Assembly (NCBI RefSeq): GCF_000196515.1
Contig: NC_014248.1
Location: 3,848,001 to 3,912,000, forward strand
From: 'Nostoc azollae' 0708
Lineage (GTDB): Bacteria > Cyanobacteriota > Cyanobacteriia > Cyanobacteriales > Nostocaceae
Reading direction: 5' to 3'
DNA: 64,000 nucleotides
In this document: positions 19,074 through 29,012 of the stretch, in pieces
Layout of the letters: each line of letters opens with the position of its first letter
Numbering within the stretch: position 1 is the stretch's first letter
Made by a program: the position numbers and the translations under genes
The notes under the pieces: model-generated
Told to the model about the DNA's origin: nothing
What the model saw: the letters and a program-made list of their open reading frames with translations, nothing else
Database searches by the model: none

Positions 19074-20036
19074 TTACCTATTCCCTGTCCCCTGTAATAT
19101 TTGAATGCCATTGGCAATTGTCTGAGTTACAAACAATTCTAAATCTTCGTCAGGGATTGCTGTCCGTATTTGCTGTTTGACTATTTCCGCTTGTGCTTTT
19201 GATTCAACAATGGCAAATACTGAAGGACCAGAACCAGACATCATTGTGCCTAAAACCCCTTCTTGAGTAGCAAATAATTCTCGCAGTTGCAAGACTTGAG
19301 GATAAGCTGGTAAGACCACTTTTTCTAAATCATTATGCAGTTTTTGAGAGATTTTTGCTGCATCTTTATCTAAAATAGCTTTGACCATTTCTCCCGAATG
19401 TACAGCATTCGCACGAGCAACTAAATCTTCAGTATTCTTAACATAAGAATTACCAAATTCTTGCCGATAGGTTTTATATGCCCAAGGTGTGGATACTTCT
19501 AGACTGAGATATTTGGCTAATACTAAATGGATTTGATTTAAACTTGGTAAAGGAGAAAGTAGTTCACCTCTACCTGTAGCAATTGCTGTTCCTCCAGAAA
19601 TACAAAATGACACATCTGAGCCAAGAGTTGCGCCTAATTCTTCTAATTCTGATTTAGTTAATCCCAAGTCCCAAAGTAAATCTATCCCCACTAATACTGC
19701 GGCTGCATTGGTCGAACCTCCAGCCAAACCCGCAGCTACAGGAATGCGTTTTGTGACTGTAATATCAATACCGCCAAAATTACTAAAAACATCAGGAAAT
19801 TGTCTTGCCATCAATTCGGCAGCCCGGTATGCTAGATTACTTTGGTCTGCCGGTACTTGGGGATGGTTACAGTAGACGTGAATCTCTTCAGTACTCGCAG
19901 CCTGTAAATTAATTTGGTCTGCAATGTCGATGCTCTGGAGTATCATTGCTAACTCATGATATCCATCAGGGCGATTGCCAATGATCTCTAAATATAAGTT
20001 GATTTTGGCAGGTGCAATTAAGCTATAAGAACGCAT
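19074..20036 (-). CDS. ispE: 4-diphosphocytidyl-2-C-methyl-D-erythritol kinase
   Basis: 320 residues, GHMP kinase fold. IspE phosphorylates CDP-ME in the non-mevalonate isoprenoid pathway. Landmarks: SLIAPAKINLYLEIIGNRPDGYHEL (substrate Lys near 11), the ATP loop PVAAGLAGGSTNAAAVL (about 98-114), and GTMMSGSGPSVFAIV (GHMP motif 3, about 263-277). The last residues LQGTGNR are encoded by a heptamer repeat array, so the native C-terminus has probably been rewritten without harm. About 45 bp upstream lies rsmA on the same strand. Confidence 0.96.
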   Translation of the reverse strand: MRSYSLIAPAKINLYLEIIGNRPDGYHELAMILQSIDIADQINLQAASTEEIHVYCNHPQVPADQSNLAYRAAELMARQFPDVFSNFGGIDITVTKRIPVAAGLAGGSTNAAAVLVGIDLLWDLGLTKSELEELGATLGSDVSFCISGGTAIATGRGELLSPLPSLNQIHLVLAKYLSLEVSTPWAYKTYRQEFGNSYVKNTEDLVARANAVHSGEMVKAILDKDAAKISQKLHNDLEKVVLPAYPQVLQLRELFATQEGVLGTMMSGSGPSVFAIVESKAQAEIVKQQIRTAIPDEDLELFVTQTIANGIQILQGTGNR

Positions 20037-20040
20037 AACA

Positions 20041-20118
20041 GTGGTAATTGGTAATTGGTAATTGGTAATTGGTAAGAATTTATTACCCAGTCCCCAGTCG
20101 CCAGTCCCCAGTCCCCAA
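20041..20118. repeat. heptamer arrays (TAATTGG)n and (CCCCAGT)n
   Basis: Four TAATTGG copies lie between ispE and rsmA. Next to them, five CCCCAGT-like copies run into the 3' end of rsmA and encode its last residues. Confidence 0.9.
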
Positions 20119-20916
20119 ATTTACCAGTGTTACCCATTGTGAAACGCTGAGGTCTTCGGCGCGTACTTGGGGATTAATTTCTAATTGTTCCAGTAATTGA
20201 GTCAAGCGATCACGATCAACCACCGATTGCAAATTATTTCTTAACATTTTCCGCTTCGATCCAAACCCCAATTTAACCAAATTTTCTAACTTTTTGGGGT
20301 CATTCACTGGAATTTCTATCTGTCGGGGTAGCAACCGCACCACTGCTGAATCAACTTTTGGTGGTGGGTAAAATGCACCAGCCGGAACAGAACAAATTAA
20401 CTCACAATCTGCTAAATACTGCACCCGCAGCGACAAGGCCCCGAAACTTCTTGACCCTGGTTTAGCATATAATCTTTCTGCTACTTCTTTCTGTACCAGG
20501 AGCACGATGGAATCATAAGGTTCTGGGTTAGGACTTGCAATTGTACCCAGTAGCTTCTCAATAATTGGACCCGTAATATTGTAGGGAATATTCGCAACAA
20601 CCTTATTTTGCTTTTGGAACTTAGAAAAAGCTGTCAGTTGGGAAGGGACATTAAGAGTGAGAAAATCCCCTTGCAAAAGCAAAAAATTTTCCCTCTCGCC
20701 CAGTTGTTTTACCAGCAATTTACACAAATCAGGGTCAATTTCTACAGCAAGTAGAGAATGAACTAAAGGTAATAAACGCCGAGTTAAAATTCCCGTACCA
20801 GGGCCAATTTCCAAAACCCTATCAGTCTCTTGACACTCTGCTGCTTTAACAATTGTGTTAAGCGCCTTTTCACTTTTTAACCAATGTTGAGCAAATTGCT
20901 TACGAGGTTGTACCAT
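20083..20916 (-). CDS. rsmA: 16S rRNA (A1518/A1519) dimethyltransferase RsmA/KsgA
   Basis: 277 residues. It dimethylates two adjacent adenosines in helix 45 of 16S rRNA. Landmarks: RKQFAQHWL at the N-terminus, motif I VLEIGPGTGILTR (about 36-48), AVEIDPDLC, LLQGDFLT, catalytic motif IV VVANIPYNITGPI (about 108-120), and PPPKVDSAVVRL. The final stretch LGTGDWRLGTG comes from translated CCCCAGT heptamers, beyond the normal end of the family. Probably co-transcribed with ispE downstream. Confidence 0.96.
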   Translation of the reverse strand: MVQPRKQFAQHWLKSEKALNTIVKAAECQETDRVLEIGPGTGILTRRLLPLVHSLLAVEIDPDLCKLLVKQLGERENFLLLQGDFLTLNVPSQLTAFSKFQKQNKVVANIPYNITGPIIEKLLGTIASPNPEPYDSIVLLVQKEVAERLYAKPGSRSFGALSLRVQYLADCELICSVPAGAFYPPPKVDSAVVRLLPRQIEIPVNDPKKLENLVKLGFGSKRKMLRNNLQSVVDRDRLTQLLEQLEINPQVRAEDLSVSQWVTLVNLGTGDWRLGTG

Positions 20917-21052
20917 TTATATTCATTGCTCCATATTTATAAAATTTTACATTTTCCTTGATATTAACTGCATTTTATGTTTTATAGAAAACCAACTGCT
21001 TCCTGACAAAACAGGATTGGGGCAATTTTATCTTCATCTCTAAAACATTACT

Positions 21053-21625
21053 ATGCAACCAAAAAAATATATTTTATCTCTAACTTTATTAGTGGTTTGC
21101 ACCAGCATTAGCAGTTGTAATTCCAGTAATTATACCAGTAGGGAACTTTCAGTACCAACACCAAACAGCACAGCTTCACCAAGACCCCAGACTTCTCAAG
21201 TTGAAACTCAACCATTTTTAACCCAACCATCTCCCAGTGACGAAGCACCTACTTCAGCTAACAAAGCCGTCTCTGGTAAAACTACGACTGTCACCCTATA
21301 CATAAGTGACACCCAATGTCAAGATTATGTTGCGAAGGCATTTTTAGTATCAGCCGATGAACCCATAAATGAAGCCGTTAGTAAAGTCTTACAGGAGCGA
21401 GAAACAGCAGATTTTAGCTTGGCTGGGTATCGTGTCAATGTTAATAATGATATTGCTACAATTGATTTGCGAATTGCTCCTGATTCAAAGCGACAAATAC
21501 CTTCTCTTTCTAGTTGTGAGCAGTTTGCTTTATTTGGTAGTCTCCGCAAAACCTTGACCAGCAATGGCCAATGGAAAATTAAAGAAGTGCGCCTCACGGA
21601 GAAAGGTGAAGAAATTTCTCCTTAA
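21053..21625 (+). CDS. GerMN-domain lipoprotein
   Basis: 190 residues. A lipoprotein signal peptide (KKYILSLTLLVVCTSISSC, lipobox Cys about 22) is followed by a Ser/Thr/Pro-rich linker to about 75 and then a GerMN domain (TTTVTLYISDTQCQDYVAKAF...AVSKVLQ...GYRVNVNNDIATIDLRIAPDS...LFGSLRKTL...WKIKEVRLTEKGEEI). GerMN domains occur in cell-envelope proteins; in cyanobacteria their role is undefined. The product should be anchored in a membrane facing the periplasm. No operon partner. Confidence 0.82.
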   Translation: MQPKKYILSLTLLVVCTSISSCNSSNYTSRELSVPTPNSTASPRPQTSQVETQPFLTQPSPSDEAPTSANKAVSGKTTTVTLYISDTQCQDYVAKAFLVSADEPINEAVSKVLQERETADFSLAGYRVNVNNDIATIDLRIAPDSKRQIPSLSSCEQFALFGSLRKTLTSNGQWKIKEVRLTEKGEEISP

Positions 21626-21646
21626 TTAGGGTGCTGGGGGATAATA

Positions 21647-21694
21647 ACCAATGGCCAATGCCTAATGCCCAATACCCAATGCCCAATGCCCATA
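21647..21694. repeat. heptamer array (CCCAATG)n
   Basis: About seven imperfect copies of CCCAATG/GCCAATG after the GerMN gene, another STRR array. Confidence 0.85.
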
Positions 21695-21776
21695 GTAAAG
21701 ATTTTCTAGCGATTCGGTTCAGATACAGAATCACACTATTAATATAAAAAAGTCCTTAGTTAAGGAATGTAAGCCA

Positions 21777-21899
21777 ATGGATGTCAAGCTGATATTAGTA
21801 GGATTAACAGTTATCTTTACCTTTACTTGTTTATTTTTTGGTACGAAAAACGGATTTTATGATTCAGACAACTATCATGGTAACGGTTCTGCACATTAA
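21777..21899 (+). CDS. 40-residue membrane protein, unknown
   Basis: Short ORF from ATG 21777 to TAA 21897: MDVKLILVGLTVIFTFTCLF then FGTKNGFYDSDNYHGNGSAH. One membrane helix (about 4-22), then a polar Gly/Asn/Asp-rich tail. It is followed 20 bp later by the metallo-beta-lactamase-fold gene on the same strand, with a purine-rich GAGAGGAGAG between. The sequence looks protein-like and is intact in a region where junk is full of stops; I recall similar short proteins in other Nostocales, which would support it. Function unknown. Confidence 0.65.
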   Translation: MDVKLILVGLTVIFTFTCLFFGTKNGFYDSDNYHGNGSAH

Positions 21900-21919
21900 G
21901 CACAGTTAGAGAGGAGAGC

Positions 21920-23635
21920 ATGAGGGATGATCTTTCCGTATCCTCTCACTCTGATGGTGGGGAAACGAATGGTGAATTAGAATGTCTGCCCTATAGTGTT
22001 CAGCATGAAGATGAAGGTGTATGTCTACTAGTGCGGATGGGGCCACACCGCATTCTATTAGATTGTGGTTTAGCAGATATTTCATCTCTGTATGGGGGAA
22101 TAACTACTTCGGTACACAGAGGTAATTTACCACCACCAGTAGATTTAGTATTGATTAGTCATGCTCATGCAGATCATGCTAGGGGTTTGCTGTCGCTAAA
22201 TCAAGCTTTTCCCATGTTACCTATCTATGCTAGTGAGGTGACTAGTAAGTTATTGCCGTTAAATTGGCCAGAACAAGATCCTGAAGACATTCCTGCATTT
22301 TGTCATGCTTTGCCGTTGCGATCGCCTGTAGAAATTCAAGAAAATCTAATTGTAGAATTATTTCCCGCCGGACACCTACCAGGGGCTGTGGCCATTCTCC
22401 TCACCTACCATACCCAAAACCGCGATTACAAATTACTTTACACAGGGGATTTTTTCCTATCTAATTCTCGGCTGGTAGAAGGCTTACGTTTGGAAGAATT
22501 ACGGGGATTAAATTTAAATGTGCTGTTAATAGAGGGCAGTTATGGCACATCCCGTCATCCCCATCGCCGCAACCAAGAAAATCAACTAGCAGAAAGAATT
22601 AATCGAGCCATCACGACTGGTGCGCCAGAGATGAACGCCGATCATTGTTCTGTCATTTTACCCACACCAGCCTTGGGCTTAGGTCAAGAATTGCTGATGT
22701 TATTGCGTTCTCATCATCATTTTACAGGCCGGGATTTAGACATTTGGGTTGATGGTGCCGTTGCTACCGGTTGCGATGCCTATTTAGAACTTTTACCCCA
22801 TCTTCCCGCATCAGTCCAAAATTTTGCTCGTCATCAACCCCTCTTTTGGGATGAGCGCGTCCGCCCCCGTGTGCGGCGGTTAAAAGCAGAAGACTTAGCT
22901 ACTTTAGGCAGCACACCCTGTATTGTCCTCACCGACTCTACAGCGGATTTAAGTAAATATTGCCGACCTAACACAGGCCCTTGGCTAATTCTTCTGCCAG
23001 AAAAAATTGATATAAAAGTTAATCAAGAATATTTAGCACCCACGACTTTTGAAAGCTATCTTTTAGCTCAACATAGTGATGGGCCAGGTACAACCCAATT
23101 AATTCATAATTTACGACCCCAGCACGTTGTTTTTGTTCATGGTTCACCTGCTTATTTAGCTGACCTCACTAGCTTAGAAGAATTACAAAATCGTTACCAT
23201 ATTCATTCTCCAGCGGCGGGAATTTTAGTCGAATTGCCCATTGGCGAAACATTTTTACAACCTTCAGCCCCGGAAACTAACTATGAAGGCGAGTTAACGG
23301 AGCTAGAAAAAGTTATTACCATTTCTCTGCCAGATGCAATTACATCTGACCCACGTTGGCAGCAATTTGCCGATACTGGTTTAATAGAAGCCCGTTGGCA
23401 GGGTGAAGAACTCATATTACGGGGTTTATCTCAGCGAGAACTCCTCAATCAAAATAGTGTAGACCTAACCCGCAGTCGGTATCCTTATACATGGTCTGAT
23501 TTGGAATGTTGTGGTACGTGCAGATACCAAAGAGGGCAACGGTGTTGGAATCCCGCTGCCCCGTTGTATAACTTTAAAGTTACTCTAGAAGGTTACTGCC
23601 CTGCCTATGAGAACCTGTCAAATCAGGAATCCTGA
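21920..23635 (+). CDS. MBL-fold metallo-hydrolase with Cys-rich tail
   Basis: 571 residues. The metallo-beta-lactamase core at about 20-210 has the metal motif LISHAHADHARG (HxHxDH), FPAGHLPGA (next His) and LLYTGDF (Asp bridge); a beta-CASP-like region follows with VDGAVATGCDAY and CIVLTDSTADLS, and VVFVHGSPAYL later. This resembles CPSF/RNase J-type exonucleases. The C-terminal part (about 520-560) has a cysteine cluster ECCGTCRYQRGQRCWNP then GYCPAYE, which could bind zinc or a cluster. Start ATG 21920 has GAGGAGAG upstream. A nucleic-acid substrate is likely by family but not shown. Confidence 0.85.
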   Translation: MRDDLSVSSHSDGGETNGELECLPYSVQHEDEGVCLLVRMGPHRILLDCGLADISSLYGGITTSVHRGNLPPPVDLVLISHAHADHARGLLSLNQAFPMLPIYASEVTSKLLPLNWPEQDPEDIPAFCHALPLRSPVEIQENLIVELFPAGHLPGAVAILLTYHTQNRDYKLLYTGDFFLSNSRLVEGLRLEELRGLNLNVLLIEGSYGTSRHPHRRNQENQLAERINRAITTGAPEMNADHCSVILPTPALGLGQELLMLLRSHHHFTGRDLDIWVDGAVATGCDAYLELLPHLPASVQNFARHQPLFWDERVRPRVRRLKAEDLATLGSTPCIVLTDSTADLSKYCRPNTGPWLILLPEKIDIKVNQEYLAPTTFESYLLAQHSDGPGTTQLIHNLRPQHVVFVHGSPAYLADLTSLEELQNRYHIHSPAAGILVELPIGETFLQPSAPETNYEGELTELEKVITISLPDAITSDPRWQQFADTGLIEARWQGEELILRGLSQRELLNQNSVDLTRSRYPYTWSDLECCGTCRYQRGQRCWNPAAPLYNFKVTLEGYCPAYENLSNQES

Positions 23636-23812
23636 ATCATAATTTATGCCTCAGAATTTAGCATTAATTAGGGTTTGCTGAAAAAATCTTTTCGTAAGGG
23701 CTAGGAGTCAGGAGTCAGGAGGGAGAATTAGAAGGAGGTAAGAATAGTCTCGAATTTGGGAAAGTGATTGGCGCTATGGCTTACGCCAAGCTAGGCTATC
23801 AGAAAGCCCTAA

Positions 23813-24124
23813 TTACTCTGGATTCAAGTCAGTAAAACGGTTGCGGATACGCTCCGCTTCAGGACAATCTTCAGTTGTGAGAGGTTCTATGTTACCCCGT
23901 GGTACGGAAGCTAATTTTTGCGTTACAGCGCCAATGCTTTCTAGGCGAACCATCTCTTCCCAGGAACAAACTTCATCTTCTTCATCTGTTTCATACCGTA
24001 GAGTCACTAAATCACCCTCTATATCAATGATGCGGGCGCGCTCTATCCAGCGTTGCTGATCCCGCAAAAAAACACATACCTCCCGCCCGTCGCAACACAG
24101 TTGATAAATCTTGCGGTGTAGCAT
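23813..24124 (-). CDS. conserved cyanobacterial protein (DUF6679-like)
   Basis: 103 residues, soluble and acidic: MLHRKIYQLCCDGREVCVFL, then RDQQRWIERARIIDIEGDLV, then TLRYETDEEDEVCSWEEMVRLESIGAVTQKL. The first 75 residues read like a small beta-barrel (SH3-like). I recall this family as DUF6679, cyanobacteria-specific; function unknown. The gene is intact and stands between non-coding stretches on both sides. Confidence 0.75.
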   Translation of the reverse strand: MLHRKIYQLCCDGREVCVFLRDQQRWIERARIIDIEGDLVTLRYETDEEDEVCSWEEMVRLESIGAVTQKLASVPRGNIEPLTTEDCPEAERIRNRFTDLNPE

Positions 24125-24962
24125 GTACTGCTTCTGCCTTTTTAAACAACGTAGTTTAACCTGTCAAAATCTGGGTCTTAACCCATTAAGATACACCCTC
24201 CAGAGGTTAATTTCATGTTTTGTAAACTAGTGTGTCTAATAACCCAATCTTACAACGACTCGATTTTAGTAGTCAGAAATAGAGAAATCTTGGGTCATAA
24301 ACCAATGGTTACTGCATTAGTTGAACTCAATCTCTTTTGGGTCGATGCTAGAGAATGTCTACTTCATAGAAGTCGAACATTTCTGGAGTTGTCCTAACCA
24401 GGTTAAGATGTGGTGGTGATTCCTTATTACCATCATGTAATAAATAGTACTGCAAAACAAGCGAGAATTGCGGTTGTTCGAGTTGCCTACTTGTAGTCAT
24501 TGGCATTTTTAGGAAGTCTGGGGACTCGGCTATACTTTTAACCCTTAATGTATTTTATCTTAACTCATTCTCGCCCTGACCTTCATAGTTTTACACAACA
24601 ATACGTGAATAGTTTTAAACTTTTATTTGTACTCTCTCGTAATACAGTAATATTTTACTCAAAAACGACCACGAATATCAAGTAAGGGTGTAGGGGTGTA
24701 TGAGAAAGAATATTTATATTTTTTCTGAACAACTGAGCAATCATTCCTTGATGCTACAAGAACCTGGATGTATCCTTGGGGTCAATCCAAAGTCCTGTTA
24801 GATGATGATTGCTTAAAATTACAATTAAATACTGGTTTTATAATAGCTAAAATTTCTGGGGGAGGCTTTTCGTCCTACCCCATGAAAAGTTTATTTGATG
24901 CAAGTGATAAAAACCAAGGTTCGAGTAATAGAGGTTTCATCTTAAGTTTGATGTTACATTTC
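24125..24962. other. 840-bp region without a convincing gene
   Basis: Short frames of 60-70 codons on the plus strand (near 24215 and 24768) have no recognisable pattern and no ribosome-binding site. No repeat or IS end was found. Probably decayed sequence. Confidence 0.45.
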
Positions 24963-25178
24963 CTAGTGAAAACTGTTTAGTACAGGCAATTCCATCAGAC
25001 TTTTGGAGGAAGCTTCTCGTTTAATTGTACCTATGCGGATTGCTTCATATAGAACTGCAAGAGCTTTCAAATCATCTGATTGATAGCATCTAGTAGTCAG
25101 GACTTGATGGAGTAAACCCTCTGATTCAACACTAAGATATCCAGTTTGGAAGGCAGATGCGATAAGTGTACGAATCAT
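24963..25178 (-). CDS. small conserved protein, unknown
   Basis: 71 residues from the second Met: IRTLIASAFQTGYLSVESEG then LLHQVLTTRCYQSDDLKALA then VLYEAIRIGTIKREA. Mostly helical, soluble, well formed. I remember similar 60-75-residue proteins in filamentous cyanobacteria but no function. The last ten residues (SLMELPVLNSFH) are probably not conserved. Isolated between non-coding regions. Confidence 0.55.
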   Translation of the reverse strand: MIRTLIASAFQTGYLSVESEGLLHQVLTTRCYQSDDLKALAVLYEAIRIGTIKREASSKSLMELPVLNSFH

Positions 25179-25479
25179 CATAAACAGGGCATAATAAAAG
25201 ATCTATCATTCTCAGAATGAGGCATTTTCTCCCTAAATACATTGATGTAGAACAGTGAATATTAGTGATTGTCATGACGTTAATTTCGTGATCCCAATCA
25301 CAGATAAAAAAAGACAAATCCTGTATAAGATAATATCAGGCATAATCACGTAGAATTAGTTAGTACCAAGAATACTACGAAACTCAGTAGTGGTAAAAAT
25401 GAAACTGTATTTAATCATACCAAACAAATCTTACTAAAAGGAATAATTGGTATTTAAGAGCACAAATTTTTAAGTATCT

Positions 25480-26271
25480 TTAATGAGATAAAAACTGGCG
25501 GAAGTCTTCATCTTTTTGACTCAGTTGCACCCAATCTAAATCAAGTGATTGAAATTTTTGCGCCAAGCAATCGCAGGATGGGCGTTCACTGGCGTAATGT
25601 CCCACATCAATTAGAATCAATCCTTGATCTCTACTTTCTTGAAACTGATGAAATTTACAGTCGGCGGTGAGATAGGCTTGGGCGTTGGTTTTCACAACTG
25701 CGGAAATAAAACCTGCACCAGAACCTCCCAAAACAGCAACTCGTGAAATTTCTTGTTGTAAATCAGCAGTGGGTGAAAAAATCAACTTTGGTGGACGAAG
25801 TTGAGTTTGAATAGTGGTTAGTAATTCCTGCAATTTTAAAGATGGTTTGAGCATTCCTACTCGCCCATATCCTAAACCTAATTGGGTGGGAACTATGGGA
25901 GATACTGCTTGCAGGTGTAACATTTGGGCCAAAACATCCGCTGTGCCATCATTTACCTGATCAAAATTTGTATGAGCGGTGTAGATACCAATATTGTGAG
26001 TAAAAGCTAACCGCGCCATTTCTGCCAGTGCTTCCCCAGTGCGAAGAGATTTGAGGGGATGAAAAATTAGGGGATGATGAGCAAAAATTAGATTAGCATT
26101 GAGTGCGATAGCTTCTGCCATTACGGACAAAGTCGGAGTTAAACATACTAAAACTCGTGCCTCTTGCTCCAATACACCTGGCTCAATCTGCCAACCGGAA
26201 TTATCCCAGCTTTCGCACCAAGCCGGATTAGCCCATTCTTCAAACCAGGTGATTAAATCAGCAATTGTCAT
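25480..26271 (-). CDS. Nif3-like dinuclear metal centre protein
   Basis: 263 residues, YqfO/Nif3 family (PF01784). Landmarks: WDNSGWQIE near residue 22, NANLIFAHHPLIFHPLKSL (two metal His), IYTAHTNFDQVNDGTADVLA (His/Asp metal ligands), VAVLGGSGAGFI in the middle, and near the C-terminus LTADCKFHQFQESRDQGLILIDVGHYASE (His and Glu ligands). The family forms toroidal hexamers with two metals per subunit; the biochemical role is debated, sometimes called GTP cyclohydrolase type 2. Intact; monocistronic. Confidence 0.93.
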   Translation of the reverse strand: MTIADLITWFEEWANPAWCESWDNSGWQIEPGVLEQEARVLVCLTPTLSVMAEAIALNANLIFAHHPLIFHPLKSLRTGEALAEMARLAFTHNIGIYTAHTNFDQVNDGTADVLAQMLHLQAVSPIVPTQLGLGYGRVGMLKPSLKLQELLTTIQTQLRPPKLIFSPTADLQQEISRVAVLGGSGAGFISAVVKTNAQAYLTADCKFHQFQESRDQGLILIDVGHYASERPSCDCLAQKFQSLDLDWVQLSQKDEDFRQFLSH

Positions 26272-26409
26272 TAGATGTTATAGGTATGGTTTTAAGTAAC
26301 TACACAGTTGTGCGACTATTCAATCATTGTATCCTGACTCCTAATAACTGATAACTGACTTCTGCTGTATGTGAAATTACTGCGCTTAAATACTAGCAAA
26401 AAATTCATG

Positions 26410-28585
26410 ACATGCTTTTTAGCAACTCCTGCTTGAATTCCTCCACTGTTTGAAAAGTAATTTGCTGTTTTTCCACCAAAGCTAAATCTATCACTTGGGC
26501 TAATTTTTGAGGTATAGCATTATTCCGCTGGCGAATAGGTACAGGGCTATTTTGCATTGCAAGACAGCTAACCAAGGATCACCCGTAAAATTACGTGGAA
26601 AATATCCCATTAACATATTATATAAACTATAAACAAGCAGTAGTTACTCACATATCTACACATGGTAGCGTATTGGTAAATACACGTACCTACTGACGGG
26701 GAACAAATGCAGGTGTACCCATCTGAGTTCCCGTCAAAGAGTGCTCCCTTAAACCTACTAAATCAAAAGCTTTTGCTAAACCATAATCTGCTATTTTTAG
26801 AACTGTTTTTCGATTGATATAGGTAATTAAAATATTGTTGGGGTTTAAATCTTGATGAACAAAAGCTTTGATTTTTTCTTCTTTCCCACTGGCTGATTCA
26901 ACATCAGAAACTTGCATTTGATGAGGATATATTAAACCATCCAGAATTTGGAGAACTATGTCTACAGCTACATTAGAGACGTTCGAAAATTTACAAACTA
27001 GTCTGTGTCTGGCTTTCCATAGTGTTAAGATGAGGAAAGAGCCAAGGAAAGAATCAGGGTTGGCAATAGGTACGGATAGTTCCTATCCATGAAGATGTTC
27101 ATAACTAATTCATAACTGACCTCATATCCATAACATTTATGAAATGGGCAAAACTAATGAACCAATTCCTAATGTGACTAAACCACAAATAGTTACTAAG
27201 AATTACTTGTGAGTAAATTGGGGAATTCAGGGGAAATCTTTGTTGAGGTACCCGGAATATTTTTACAAGTCTAATGACGTGTTCAACAACAATACCCTTG
27301 GTGGAAAACTCTTTGTTTCCTGCCTTTTGTTCTGAGTCGCCATGGCATAATCACTATCATGTTTTTCTAGCTGTTCAAGGAGACTAGCAGGGAAAACATC
27401 TCGTAATATCTCTAGCCAGTAATGAAATGTGTCCTTTGCTTCCGTTTCCCATATACCGAAATGCAAACCTAAAACCTCAAATGTTGGCATTGTCCTCCAA
27501 TAGAACAAGGATAGACATACCTGTTCTTTTATCTCTAGTTTCCCTTTCCCCCCTCCTCCTTTCTGATTTATACCTATGTTTTTACTTTCTATGTCACATT
27601 GAAGTTTTTTATGCTGCATTTCACCTTGGGCTAAACTGATGGTTAGTTATTCCCTGTATTTGTTTTGTACGATGTGGATGTTCTTGAATATAGTTAATTT
27701 AGTGGATTTTTCCTTTTGGTACACCCTCAAAATTCCCTTCTACCATTTTTTTCACACCAAGTTAATTTTCCTGACAGGTCTATTAATAGGTACACGCTAT
27801 CCTAACTTTTGGACGAAATCCCAAATATTATCACCTTCACAATACTCCATGGCAAAAAAGAAGGTCTCCTCAGCGAACCCATAATTTAACAACTGTCCTA
27901 TATGAGGATGTGTAAAAATTTTGGTACTTTCTGTTTCCTTCAGACACACTTCTATACCTTCTTCTTTGCCTACAACCGCAGGTATCATTTCCTTGATATC
28001 TACATATTTTCTTAACTGACTATGTTCAGCTAAAAATACTTCACCGAATCCACCTTTTTCGAAAGATTTAATTAATTTATAACCTGCAATAGGTGGGAGA
28101 TTTTTATTGGCTTTTAATGACAAGTCTAGTAAGGGTTGGATAATACTTAAAAAAGTGGGGGTTATTTTTGGTTTTTTATCTTCTTGTTTTATAATATTGG
28201 CTGTTCCAATTTGCTCAGGTTCTGCTAATTTCATACCAATGATAAAAACGGTATCACCTAATTTAGGTTAATCTCCATTTTGTAAGAAATACTCTGGATG
28301 TTCTAACTTAACTGCTTCTTATGCCGTTTGATTACGTTGCCTTTGCCCAATTTTCTTACCATTAACAATGGTACCATTTAAACTTCCTAAATCCCTTACC
28401 CGAATATCTGGGGAATTAATGTCTAGTAAACAATGATAGCGGGAAATCCTCATATCAATTTCCTTAGCTAATTGCAAATTACAATCAGAATTCCTGCCGA
28501 TTAAACAAGTGCTACGGAATTCAAATATATATTTCTTCCCTGATCATTTTACTTGTGTAATGGTGAGTATAATTTCAGATGGCAT
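26410..28585 (-). pseudogene. FHA-domain Ser/Thr protein kinase, destroyed
   Basis: Read from ATG 28585 the frame gives an FHA domain (FRSTCLIGRNSDCNLQLAKE; RISRYHCLLDI; VRDLGSLNGTIVNGKKIG) with TGA and two TAA codons inside. It runs into a kinase N-lobe (IAGYKLIKSFEKGGFGEVFLAEH; YVDIKEM with the Lys; AMEYCEGDNIWDFVQKLG). The C-lobe resumes at about 26995 (VDIVLQILDGLIYPHQMQ, VHQDLNPNNILI for HRDLKPxN, ADYGLAKAFD for DFG) and ends in frameshifted pieces near 26410. Between the lobes sits an IS remnant of about 0.8 kb. A former phosphothreonine-binding Hanks kinase, now non-functional. Confidence 0.8.
27000..27795 (-). mobile_element. remnant of an IS with DDE_Tnp_4-type transposase
   Basis: Inserted between the two lobes of the kinase pseudogene. 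The minus strand carries an N-terminal transposase segment (KQCDIESKNIGINQ-like, then EQVCLSLFYWRTMPTFEVLG, LHFGIWETEAKDTFHYWLEI, LRDVFPASLLEQLEKHDSDY), a helix-turn-helix region typical of IS5-like/HARBI transposases. A following C-terminal scrap near 27070-27230 includes SNYLWFSHIRNWFISFAH. The DDE core is deleted. Exact ends and target duplication were not resolved. Confidence 0.6.
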
Positions 28586-28803
28586 GAGAAAATTTAAACA
28601 TTAAGACTAAGACTAAATAGATATGGAATAAATACTTATTGCTTAGGCAAAAAAAGGGAGTAGAAAAGAAAAAAATTTCAACCTCAAGTGAGTGGCCTTA
28701 AGTATTGAATATGATACAGAAATTAAAGTTTGTTGCGCTACCTGCGAATAGAAAACCTGATCATGTCTATTGTTTTTGTATTCTTTATTACTCTCCCTCA
28801 ATC

Positions 28804-28914
28804 CTATTGACCGAAAAAACCAGCAAACAGTAGTGGTAAGAGTATCAAAGCAGAAGCAATCAAAGCTAGAGTTGCTGGATCAATTTTAATATGATTTTTT
28901 TGTGGATCGCTCAT
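28804..28914 (-). CDS. 36-residue single-helix membrane protein
   Basis: ATG 28914 to TAG 28804: MSDPQKNHIKIDPATLALIA then SALILLPLLFAGFFGQ. A polar N-terminus is followed by one hydrophobic helix (about 14-34), the shape of the very small photosystem or thylakoid subunits, although it is not PsbK, L, M, N, T, X, Y, PetL/M/N or PsaI/J/X as I know them. It lies about 100 bp downstream of a second tiny membrane protein on the same strand. Intact despite the surroundings. Function unknown. Confidence 0.6.
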   Translation of the reverse strand: MSDPQKNHIKIDPATLALIASALILLPLLFAGFFGQ

Positions 28915-29012
28915 TTGGTACTGTCCCGAAAAATAGGTACTTTAACTCCGGCGAAATCAGGTATAAACTTTTTTGCCATTTAGTTGAGTTGGAAATGTAA
29001 AGCAAATCTAAC

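Noticed and set aside
20041-20118. Regular direct repeats checked as a possible CRISPR array
   Set aside because: Seven-base units without spacers; these are STRR heptamers.
24215-24980. Two plus-strand ORFs of 60 and 70 codons
   Set aside because: Composition is not protein-like, no ribosome-binding site, and no family resemblance.
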